DNA from: a virus
Length of the DNA: 40,605 nucleotides
Virus record (IMG/VR): IMGVR_UViG_3300037264_002081
Span: 1-40,605 of that record
Strand: one strand, 5' to 3'
The translations under genes and the position numbers were made by a program. Of the stretch, positions 29,697 to 37,438 are shown one piece after another; position 1 is the first letter of the stretch, and each line of letters opens with the position of its first letter. Below the pieces are notes generated by a model. It was not told where the DNA came from, did no database searches, and saw only the letters and a list, made by a program, of their open reading frames with translations.

Positions 29697-30644
29697 ATGA
29701 ATTTTCAAACAATTAAAACCACAGTCTTGCGATCGTATGGACGTGGTGGTCTTATTCTTAAGAAATATAGCCCCGAGATCTTATTGGGTGTCGGATTGAT
29801 CGGAGGGGTGGTTGCTGCAGTGTTGGCGGCAAAGGCTACGTTAAAAACCAATGATATAATAGATGAACATATTGAGAAAATGAATTGGGTGAAATCACAA
29901 GAAGCTGCCTTTGAAGAGGATTCTATAGATATTACAAAAGAGGAACTCATTAAAGAGAGAGTTACAGTTTACACCCAAACAGGTCTTCAATTTGCCAAGT
30001 TGTATGGACCTTCTATTGGTATTGGCGTGTTGTCAATCACGGCAATACTTGGTGCTCATGGTATTATGGCTAAGCGTCAAGTTGCTTTGATTAGTGCATA
30101 TGGTATTCTTAGCGAGGGTTTCAAAAGTTATCGTGAGCGTGTAATTGAGAAGTTGGGTGCCGACACGGATAAAATGTATAGTCTTGGATTGCGAGAAGGG
30201 GAGCAGATAGTTATTGAAGAAGATGAGAATGGTAAGAAAACTAAGACTAAGAAAAAGGGATTAGTTTATGATTATAGTTTTAAAAGTATTTATTCTCGAT
30301 TCTTTGATGAAAGCAATCCTCAATTTAGTACCGATAGACTTATGAATAAAGCATTTTTGACGGCCAGACAGAATTATATGAACGATGTTTTAACTATTCG
30401 TGGTCATGTGTTTCTCAATGAAGTTTATGAATCGTTAGGTTTCCAGCACACAAAAGAAGGCGCAATTGTTGGGTGGGTCTTAAGATCTAATGATCAAATG
30501 AAAGCAGAAGGTCGGGATGGTTTTATTGATTTCGGTATTAGCGATTACGTTAACGACGATACACGAGAAGTTATACGGTTAACAAAACCGAATGCTTTTC
30601 TTCTTGATTTTAATGTTGACGGCATTGTTTACGATCTTATTTGA
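29697..30644 (+). CDS. DUF6353-like membrane protein (long paralogue)
   Basis: The 315-residue product has helix 1 (about 29-47, ILLGVGLIGGVVAAVLAAK), a charged segment (45 residues), helix 2 (about 100-120, YGPSIGIGVLSITAILGAHG), then IMAKRQVALISAYGILSEGFKSYRERV and a C-terminal domain ending FLLDFNVDGIVYDLI. It matches the DUF6353 layout and is a longer relative of the 24930 product. AAGGAGA precedes the ATG. The same frame stays open for 29 codons after its TGA (see 30645). Confidence 0.75.
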   Translation: MNFQTIKTTVLRSYGRGGLILKKYSPEILLGVGLIGGVVAAVLAAKATLKTNDIIDEHIEKMNWVKSQEAAFEEDSIDITKEELIKERVTVYTQTGLQFAKLYGPSIGIGVLSITAILGAHGIMAKRQVALISAYGILSEGFKSYRERVIEKLGADTDKMYSLGLREGEQIVIEEDENGKKTKTKKKGLVYDYSFKSIYSRFFDESNPQFSTDRLMNKAFLTARQNYMNDVLTIRGHVFLNEVYESLGFQHTKEGAIVGWVLRSNDQMKAEGRDGFIDFGISDYVNDDTREVIRLTKPNAFLLDFNVDGIVYDLI

Positions 30645-30734
30645 AGGCGGGAGTCACTGGCGGCAATAGCATCTGGTAATATATTTGAACCATTGGGCAT
30701 AGAGCCAGATGACTATGTCTACGGTGGTCAATAA
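30645..30734 (+). other. open extension after the DUF6353 stop (possible small gene)
   Basis: In the same frame as the previous gene, 29 sense codons follow TGA 30642-30644. They contain SLAAIASGNIFEPLGIEPDD and YVYGGQ before TAA 30732. The residues look protein-like, and TAA is followed within one base by AAGGAG for the next gene. No ATG, GTG or TTG starts this frame; CTG 30657 lies three bases after GGGAG. Options are a CTG-started peptide, stop read-through, or a decayed gene. Confidence 0.35.
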
Positions 30735-30749
30735 AGGAGAACACACAAA

Positions 30750-31466
30750 ATGAATAAAAATATAGCTTTACTAATCGGTGCCACAATTGGTGCCGGTGTT
30801 GGTTATTTAATTGCTGATTGGTATATCGAATTTCAAATGCCAACAGAGGAAGATGAGGAGGATTTTGAATTGAATGAGTTTGATGTAAGTGATCGTGGTG
30901 ATAAATTCCAACCTAAGCCTAGGGTTAAAAAAGAAAAGCATAGAAAACCCAACCCGTCCTTAAACTATACCGAGTATTTCCAATCCCAAAATCGGCCAGA
31001 GCTTGCGGTATTGGCGGCTAAATATAATGGACAATCGGATGCAACTCCAATCGGTCAAGTAACAAATATTGAAGAGATTTATGATGATTCTGGAAAAATT
31101 GATGAGGTTGAGTTTATAGTTAACATCGACTCAGATAAAGATCCAGTCATTATCTCAATTGCAGAATATGCTAACGACGGAGAATACGATCATCAGACTT
31201 TGCATTATTTTGATGATGACGTAGTTACAGATGAGGATGATCTACCAATCAATCGCCCAGAGAAATTCCTAGGAGATGAGGCATTAGTGTCGTTTGGTGT
31301 TCTATCAGAAGACGAGGACATAATCTATGTACGCAATAATGCCAAAAAGGCTATGTATGAGATCCTTCGACTAAATAAAAACTATGCCGCACCTCGGATC
31401 GAAAAAGTTACTAAGCGACGTCTTAAGGAGGAAGTGGTAAATGATAAGGAAACAGGAAACACTTAG
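30750..31466 (+). CDS. membrane-anchored acidic phage protein, unknown
   Basis: The 238-residue product has an N-terminal Gly-rich helix (about 5-24, IALLIGATIGAGVGYLIADW), then a very acidic stretch (EEDEEDFELNEFD), a basic patch, and a conserved domain with NRPELAVLAAKYNG, VIISIAEYANDGEYDHQTLHYF and a C-terminal LRLNKNYAAPRIEKVTKRRLKEE. I have seen this arrangement in other Gram-positive phages without assigned function. AAAGGAG precedes the ATG. It overlaps the next gene by 26 bases. Confidence 0.65.
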   Translation: MNKNIALLIGATIGAGVGYLIADWYIEFQMPTEEDEEDFELNEFDVSDRGDKFQPKPRVKKEKHRKPNPSLNYTEYFQSQNRPELAVLAAKYNGQSDATPIGQVTNIEEIYDDSGKIDEVEFIVNIDSDKDPVIISIAEYANDGEYDHQTLHYFDDDVVTDEDDLPINRPEKFLGDEALVSFGVLSEDEDIIYVRNNAKKAMYEILRLNKNYAAPRIEKVTKRRLKEEVVNDKETGNT

Positions 31467-32019
31467 AGACGAGTATTTCTCATGGCTTTACGAAATAGTA
31501 AATGAAAAAAAGAGAAGCTATAAAAAACTTTGTCATATTTTTCATGAAAAAAAATTTAGATGGTTTGTACAAAATGACGACAATCGGTATATGGATGGGG
31601 TTGCTCTTAGACAGATCTTTGTTGATGTCCAGAAGTTAGATGAAGAGCATACCGAAGTGTCATATTTTCTTAAAGGGGGAGAATGTACTATCTTCGAAAT
31701 GCTAGTGTCTCTAGCTCAACGTATAGACGAGTTGACTTACAATTTAGAAGATCAACAAAATCGCACACCAAAGTGGTTTCTGGAAATGGTCCAAAATCTC
31801 GGATTAGACTGTTACACAGATGTGACACTTATTGACCCGAAAAGAAATGTGTCACAAAATGAGGCTATTGATAGTGTTTTGGAAACATTATTAGACCGTA
31901 CGTACGACGCTTTCGGAACAGGCAGCTTATTTCCCCTTAAACGGCGACCCCAGAAGCACATGGCTAAAGTAGAGATTTGGTACCAGCTTATGATCTATTT
32001 GGACGAAAACTATGGCTAG
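31441..32019 (+). CDS. conserved phage protein, unknown function
   Basis: The 192-residue product has RDEYFSWLYEIVNEKKRSYK, NDDNRYMDGVALRQIFVD, CTIFEMLVSLAQRIDEL, TPKWFLEMVQNLGLD and a final MAKVEIWYQLMIYLDENYG. This is a frequent phage family I recognise by pattern but cannot name functionally. The DNA carries two GTGACAC/GTGTCAC motifs (31822, 31849) that belong to the repeat set of the following origin-like region. TTAAGGAGG precedes the ATG. Its position next to the replication gene suggests a link to replication control. Confidence 0.65.
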   Translation: MIRKQETLRDEYFSWLYEIVNEKKRSYKKLCHIFHEKKFRWFVQNDDNRYMDGVALRQIFVDVQKLDEEHTEVSYFLKGGECTIFEMLVSLAQRIDELTYNLEDQQNRTPKWFLEMVQNLGLDCYTDVTLIDPKRNVSQNEAIDSVLETLLDRTYDAFGTGSLFPLKRRPQKHMAKVEIWYQLMIYLDENYG

Positions 32020-32218
32020 TGACACTTTGTTGCGCTTTTGTGACACTTTTGAAATGCCATATTTTGGGAAAACAAGAGGGGGAATTGCACTTTTGTGACA
32101 CTTTTACACTTTTTTATCTCTATTAATATATAATATATATAATATATATAGGGAATCCCGTGGTTCCGCACAGGGCCGAGTAGTCAAAAATAAGTGTAAA
32201 AAGTGTAAAAGTGTCACA
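32019..32218 (+). other. candidate replication origin (iteron-like repeats and AT-rich block)
   Basis: This 220-base gap holds GTGACAC at 32019, 32040 and 32095 and its complement at 32211. Bases 32094-32114 and 32198-32218 are a 21-bp perfect inverted repeat. Between the arms, 32111-32150 is nearly pure A/T (alternating TATA), like a DNA-unwinding element. Extra CACTTTT half-sites lie at 32088 and 32107. The replication gene starts 20 bases later. A role as promoter or operator for that gene is an alternative and could coexist. Confidence 0.6.
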
Positions 32219-32238
32219 TTTTTAAAGAAAGGAGATAA

Positions 32239-35200
32239 ATGGACTTTTTAACCACAAGCCAAAGACCCAAACAAAATGGGGGGATAGATATAGTACCGGA
32301 CTTTAAGGTTACTAGATCTAAAGATTTAATGATCCGTGGTAAAAGTTTTTACGCCATTTGGGATGACGAAAAACAATTATGGTCAACGGATGAGTATGAC
32401 GTTCAACGGCTAGTAGACAAAGTACTTCATGACTATGCCGACAAAGTTAAAGAACAAAAACCAAACGATTCAATCGTTGTTAAATCCATGGGTAATTTCA
32501 CCACAAATAGTTGGTCTAAATTCAGATCGTATATTAATCAGCTATCAGATAACGCTACTCAATTAGATACAAATCTAACCTTTGCTAACACTGAGATAAC
32601 CAAAAAAGATTATGTAAGTAAACGCTTATCATATTCTTTGAATGAAGGATCGATAGAGTCTTGGAATATATTTATGTCTACGGCGTATGATCCAGAGGAA
32701 AGAGAGAAAATTGAGTGGACTATCGGAGCAATCGTCGCAGGAGAAGCAAAATATATTCAAAAACTTCTTGTTATTTATGGCGAACCAGGTAGTGGTAAAT
32801 CAACAGTATTAAACGTTATTCAAAAGATGTTCGAGGGATATTATACAACGTTTGAAGCTAAGGCTTTAGGATCAAATAACAACTCGTTCTCTACAGAAGC
32901 ATTTAAAGGAAATCCATTATTAGCTATTGAGCACGATGGTGATCTATCAAGACTAGAAGACAATACAAAATTGAACTCATTAGTTTCTCACGAAGAGATG
33001 GCTAGAAATGAGAAGAATAAACCGGTATATACTGCAAGGTCTAATGCTTTTGTTATTATTGGTACTAATAAGCCAGTTAAGATTACTGATGGTAAATCAG
33101 GACTTCTTCGAAGAATGATTGATGTTAGAACTTCAGGAAGAATTTTACCAATTCATCAGTACCAAACGGTGATATCGAGAATGAATTTTGAGCTAGGTGC
33201 TATTGCCTATCACTGTTTGACATTATTCAGAAAATTAGGAAAAGATCGTTATTTAAATTATAAACCGACTAGAATGCAAATAGAAACAGACATATTCTTC
33301 AATTTTGTCGAAGAGAATTTTTATGTATTCAAACAACAAGATGGTACAACTCTATCCCAAGCCTGGGTTATGTATAAAATGTTCTGCGATGAAACATCGA
33401 TCGAATATCGATTGCCCCGTCATAAATTTCGATCTGAGTTGAAAAATTATTTTAAAGATTTTAAAGATGTGGGCCGTAGTACTGAAGGAAAACAGATAAG
33501 AAGTGTGTTTTCTGGTTTTGAGGCTGACAAATTTAGTACCAATGCTTTTTCCGAAGAAGACGAAATACCAATATCATTAACGTTGGATTTTGACGAATCA
33601 ATATTGGATACTGTTGGAAAAGATTATATCGCACAATTAGCATCCCCTATTGATCTTTTCCCAATTAAGAAATGGGCAGATGTAAAAACAACCCTTTCGG
33701 ACATAGATACTAAAAAACTTCATTATGTGGTCCTTCCGAAGAATCATATTTATTTAGATTTCGACATAAAGGACGATACTGGGGAAAAATCGCTACAATT
33801 AAACATAGAAGCCGCTAGTAAATTCCCCCCAACGTATGCTGAATACAGTAAAAGTGGTAAAGGTATACATCTTCATTATTTTTATGATGGCGATGTGGAA
33901 AAATTATCAAGTATATATTCTGAAGGCATAGAAATTAAAAGAACTAGCTATGGCGAAAAAGGCCCCTCGACTCTAAGGCGGAAACTATCTAAATGTAATA
34001 ACCTACCAATAACCAATATAAATGGTGGTCTTCCCTTGAAAGGAGAAAAAGTGATAGATGCAAAAACGGTGGCTAGTGAGAAGGGTCTTAGGGACTTAAT
34101 CATTAGAAATTTAAAGAAAGAAATACACCCAGGAACAAAGTCGTCTGTAGACTTTATTTATAAAATATTAGAGGATTCTTACAAGTCTGGACTTAAGTAT
34201 GATGTAACTTCTCTAAGACCTAATGTTTTGCATTTTGCTAATAATAGCACAAATCAAGCAGAGTATTGTGTTGGTCTTGTTAGTAAAATGAAATTCAAAT
34301 CAGATCACGATGATGTTTTTGAGATAGTTCCGGATGATAGACCAAACGTGTTCTATGATGTTGAAGTATTTTCCAACTTATTTGTAGTATGCTGGAAAGT
34401 AGAAGGAGATGATCAAAAAATAGTTAGAATGATAAACCCAACGTCAAAAGATATTGAATCGTTGTTGACAATGAAGCTCATAGGTTTCAATAATAGACGA
34501 TATGACAATCATATTCTATATGGCAGATATATTGGTTACAACAATCTAGAACTATATGATCTAAGTCGTAAAATAGTTGAGGGTAGTTCTAATTCATATT
34601 TTAGAGAAGCATACAATATCTCTTATACTGACATCTATGATTTTTCGTCAGCTGGCAACAAAAAGAGTCTAAAGAAATGGGAGATAGAACTAGGTATTCC
34701 TCATAAAGAACTTGGTCTCCCTTGGGATCAACCAGTACCAGAAGACAAGTGGTTGACTGTAGCCGAATATTGTGATAATGATGTGGATGCCACAGAAGTG
34801 GTGTTTAATCATTTATCTGGAGATTGGGAAGCCCGTAAAGTTCTATCAGAACTTAGCGGTTTGTCAGTAAACGATACCACTAATCAACATACAATTCGAA
34901 TCGTATTTGGAGATAACAAAACACCTCAAGGTTCCTTTGTTTATACTGATTTATCAGAAATGTTTCCAGGCTATACTTTTGACGCTGGAAAAAGTACATA
35001 TCGTGGTGAAGATCCAAAAGAAGGTGGATATGTATACGCAGAACCAGGTATGTATGAAAATGTGGCTTTGTTGGATGTGGCGTCAATGCATCCAAGTAGC
35101 ATTGTTAATTTAAATTTACTTGGTAAATTTACCAAAACATATTCGGAATTAAAACAAGGTCGAATTGCTATTAAACATAAGGATATGAAAGCACTAAATT

Positions 35201-36051
35201 CCCTATTAGATGGTAAGTTAGAGTCTTTAGTTAACAGAGCAGAAGGTCGATCATTTAGTCTTAAAGGTCTATCTGAGGGTTTAAAGACTGCGCTTAATTC
35301 TGCGTATGGACTCACTTCTGCTTCTTTTGATAATCCATTTAGGGATATTCGAAATGTGGATAATATCGTTGCAAAACGTGGAGCGTTATTCATGATTGAT
35401 TTAAAACACGCAGTTCAGGAGAAGGGCTTTACGGTTGCTCATATTAAAACGGATTCAATCAAGATTCCAAACGCAACAGAGGAAATTATATCTTTCATTA
35501 ATGATTTTGGTAGAAAATATGGCTATTCCTTTGAGTATGAAGGAACCTATTCGAAATTCTGCTTAGTTAATGATGCCGTATACATTGCAAAAGATAAAGA
35601 AGGCACATGGACAGCAACCGGTGCCGAGTTTGCTCATCCTTTTGTCTTTAAGACACTGTTCTCAAAAGAACAAATAGAATTTTCTGATTTGTGCGAAACA
35701 AAAGCAGTTACAGGAGAGTCGGCTTTATATTTGGATATGAATGAGGGTTTATCAGAAGGAGAACACAACTATCAATTTGTAGGAAGAATCGGTTCGTTCT
35801 GTCCAGTAGAAGATGGGACCGGTGGAGGAACTTTGGTTCGACTAAAAGATAGTAAGTATTATGCTGCTACCGGAACAAAAGGATATCGATGGTTGGAAGC
35901 AGATATGGTTAAAACTCTTGGTATATCCGACCAAATAAACACGACATATCATGAGAAACTAGTTTCAGATGCTATCGAACATATTTCTAAATTTGGAGAT
36001 TTCGATACTTTTGTTTCTGAACAGAAAACCAAGGAGAGTAAAAAGAAATAA
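32239..36051 (+). CDS. fused SF3 helicase - AEP primase - exonuclease - family B DNA polymerase
   Basis: This 1270-residue protein holds four replication activities. Helicase (about 100-440): Walker A GEPGSGKS (181-188), Walker B-like AIEHDGD (229-235), sensor GTNKP (275-279), and GLLRRMID with R291/R292. Primase (about 460-600): IYLDFDIKD (D507, D509), SKSGKGIHLHY (H544), IEIK (564-567). 3'-5' exonuclease (about 700-860): FYDVEVF (D707, E709), FNNRRYDNH (D756), YCDNDVD (D848). Polymerase (about 930-1230): motif A LLDVASMHPSSI (D946), motif B KTALNSAYG (K1016-G1024), motif C HIKTDSIKI (D1072), where the first Asp of the usual DTDS is Lys. The usual primase-helicase order is reversed. AAAGGAG precedes the ATG. 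An internal GTG at codon 605 may yield the polymerase separately. Confidence 0.85.
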   Translation: MDFLTTSQRPKQNGGIDIVPDFKVTRSKDLMIRGKSFYAIWDDEKQLWSTDEYDVQRLVDKVLHDYADKVKEQKPNDSIVVKSMGNFTTNSWSKFRSYINQLSDNATQLDTNLTFANTEITKKDYVSKRLSYSLNEGSIESWNIFMSTAYDPEEREKIEWTIGAIVAGEAKYIQKLLVIYGEPGSGKSTVLNVIQKMFEGYYTTFEAKALGSNNNSFSTEAFKGNPLLAIEHDGDLSRLEDNTKLNSLVSHEEMARNEKNKPVYTARSNAFVIIGTNKPVKITDGKSGLLRRMIDVRTSGRILPIHQYQTVISRMNFELGAIAYHCLTLFRKLGKDRYLNYKPTRMQIETDIFFNFVEENFYVFKQQDGTTLSQAWVMYKMFCDETSIEYRLPRHKFRSELKNYFKDFKDVGRSTEGKQIRSVFSGFEADKFSTNAFSEEDEIPISLTLDFDESILDTVGKDYIAQLASPIDLFPIKKWADVKTTLSDIDTKKLHYVVLPKNHIYLDFDIKDDTGEKSLQLNIEAASKFPPTYAEYSKSGKGIHLHYFYDGDVEKLSSIYSEGIEIKRTSYGEKGPSTLRRKLSKCNNLPITNINGGLPLKGEKVIDAKTVASEKGLRDLIIRNLKKEIHPGTKSSVDFIYKILEDSYKSGLKYDVTSLRPNVLHFANNSTNQAEYCVGLVSKMKFKSDHDDVFEIVPDDRPNVFYDVEVFSNLFVVCWKVEGDDQKIVRMINPTSKDIESLLTMKLIGFNNRRYDNHILYGRYIGYNNLELYDLSRKIVEGSSNSYFREAYNISYTDIYDFSSAGNKKSLKKWEIELGIPHKELGLPWDQPVPEDKWLTVAEYCDNDVDATEVVFNHLSGDWEARKVLSELSGLSVNDTTNQHTIRIVFGDNKTPQGSFVYTDLSEMFPGYTFDAGKSTYRGEDPKEGGYVYAEPGMYENVALLDVASMHPSSIVNLNLLGKFTKTYSELKQGRIAIKHKDMKALNSLLDGKLESLVNRAEGRSFSLKGLSEGLKTALNSAYGLTSASFDNPFRDIRNVDNIVAKRGALFMIDLKHAVQEKGFTVAHIKTDSIKIPNATEEIISFINDFGRKYGYSFEYEGTYSKFCLVNDAVYIAKDKEGTWTATGAEFAHPFVFKTLFSKEQIEFSDLCETKAVTGESALYLDMNEGLSEGEHNYQFVGRIGSFCPVEDGTGGGTLVRLKDSKYYAATGTKGYRWLEADMVKTLGISDQINTTYHEKLVSDAIEHISKFGDFDTFVSEQKTKESKKK
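34034..34053 (+). promoter_or_regulatory. internal ribosome-binding site and GTG at the primase/polymerase junction
   Basis: CCTTGAAAGGAGAA (34034-34047) is the same leader that precedes many accessory genes here. GTG 34051 follows five bases after GGAG, in frame (codon 605), and falls exactly between the primase and exonuclease-polymerase domains. The predicted short product is 666 residues. Confidence 0.65.
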
Positions 36052-36960
36052 ATGTTAAAATATAAAACAACCCAAGTAGGAGCCATCACCACAATGCGTT
36101 CCGATAATGGTTTTAATCTTTTTATTACATCAGATATTCATTTCGATAGTGTATACTGTAATAGAGATAGGTTTTTTAAAGACCTTGAGATCGGGATAGA
36201 TAGGGGGTGTAATATTATAATTGTTGGTGATCTATTCGACGCAATGAATGGTCGATTCGACCCTCGTCGGGACATGAGCCATCTTCGTCCAGAATATAGA
36301 AGGGATGACTATTATGATTTCATCGTTGATGATGCGGTAGAGAAATTGAAACCATATGCCAAACATATTCTAATGATAACAGAAGGCAATCATGAAGGAT
36401 CTGTTTTAAAAAATGCCAACACTGATCTTATTGGTAGACTAACCAAAAAACTTAATATTTTAAGAGGTGGGTATGGTGGTATTATTTTAGCAAAAGATAA
36501 AAAGCACACAACACCAATAAAATATTTTCATGGATCTGGAGGAGAAGCACCAGTTACAAAAGGAGCAATTCAAACCAATCGTCAGGCGGTGTTTCTTCCA
36601 GATTTTCAAATAGTCTTAAATGGACACAGCCACAACGCTTATTGGATACCATTAGTTAGAGAACGAGTATCGTTTGAGGGAGAACATTATTATGATATTC
36701 AACATCATATTAGAACTCCGGGATATCTAATGAGTTATGGGGATGGAACGAATGGTTGGGAAGTAACTCGTGGCGGAGTACCAAAACCAGTTGGTTCTTT
36801 TGTCTTGAAAATAAAAGATGGAGAAATATTTCCATATCCAATAATTCACGCACCAAAAGCAATTAGCCCGGTTATAGATCAATATTCCGGCATTGTATTT
36901 CCACAAGATTCAGAAGAAGGAGTAAAACATGGCCACAAAAAAGAAAAATCAAGAAAGTGA
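36052..36960 (+). CDS. calcineurin-like metallophosphoesterase
   Basis: The 302-residue enzyme has all main metal motifs: FITSDIHF (D28, H30), IIVGDLFD (D60), TEGNHEG (N113, H114) and LNGHSHN (H192, H194). These bind two metals for phosphoester hydrolysis. Members include Mre11/SbcD nucleases, cyclic-nucleotide phosphodiesterases and phosphatases. There is no SbcC partner in view. It begins directly after the polymerase stop and overlaps the ssDNA-binding-like gene, so a DNA-processing role is likely. The site AAGGAG is about 17 bases from the ATG, so coupling may matter; a start at a later ATG is possible. Confidence 0.88.
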   Translation: MLKYKTTQVGAITTMRSDNGFNLFITSDIHFDSVYCNRDRFFKDLEIGIDRGCNIIIVGDLFDAMNGRFDPRRDMSHLRPEYRRDDYYDFIVDDAVEKLKPYAKHILMITEGNHEGSVLKNANTDLIGRLTKKLNILRGGYGGIILAKDKKHTTPIKYFHGSGGEAPVTKGAIQTNRQAVFLPDFQIVLNGHSHNAYWIPLVRERVSFEGEHYYDIQHHIRTPGYLMSYGDGTNGWEVTRGGVPKPVGSFVLKIKDGEIFPYPIIHAPKAISPVIDQYSGIVFPQDSEEGVKHGHKKEKSRK

Positions 36961-37438
36961 AAAACCAAAAGTTCAACCATTAACAATCCAAAACGCAAAG
37001 TTGATGTATAGAAATTTTAGTGGGGCTGCTAAAAAGTTTAATGCCAAAGGACTTAGAAATTTCCACATTTTATTGGAACCGGATATTGCGAAAACTCTTG
37101 AGAAAGATGGTTGGAATATCAAATGGGATGATCCAAAAGAAGAGGATGATCCACCGGTAGCACACATTAAAGTTGCCGTTCGTTTTGATAACTATCCTCC
37201 AAGAATCCTTTTAATAACATCAAAAAATAGATCTGTTCTATCCGAGTCAACGGTTGATATTCTTGACTGGGCTGAAATTGAAACAGCAGATGTAGTTCTT
37301 ACTGGATCTCCTTGGGATGTTCAAGGTAAGCAGGGTATCAAAGCTTATTTGAAAAAAGGTTTCTTTACTTTGTCTGATGATGATTTAGAAACAAAATATG
37401 CTATGCCCAACAATGGGCCTAGTGAAGAAGATGCTTAA
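36929..37438 (+). CDS. probable single-stranded DNA-binding protein
   Basis: The 169-residue product opens with a basic tail (MATKKKNQESEKPK). The core has NFSGAAKKFNAKGLRNFHIL, VAHIKVAVRFDNYPPRILLI and VVLTGSPWDVQGKQGIKAYL. The GSPWDVQGKQGIKAYLKKGF end resembles an OB-fold strand set found in phage replication modules. It ends acidic (SEEDA), as many SSB proteins do. AAGGAG precedes the ATG. Context between phosphoesterase and helicase supports the call; I did not see a canonical SSB signature, so it remains probable. Confidence 0.6.
   Translation: MATKKKNQESEKPKVQPLTIQNAKLMYRNFSGAAKKFNAKGLRNFHILLEPDIAKTLEKDGWNIKWDDPKEEDDPPVAHIKVAVRFDNYPPRILLITSKNRSVLSESTVDILDWAEIETADVVLTGSPWDVQGKQGIKAYLKKGFFTLSDDDLETKYAMPNNGPSEEDA

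Noticed and set aside
30642-30644. TGA recoded as an amino acid in this phage
   Set aside because: Many well-supported genes here end in TGA (for example 11491, 26258, 26634) at tight gene junctions, so TGA is a normal stop.
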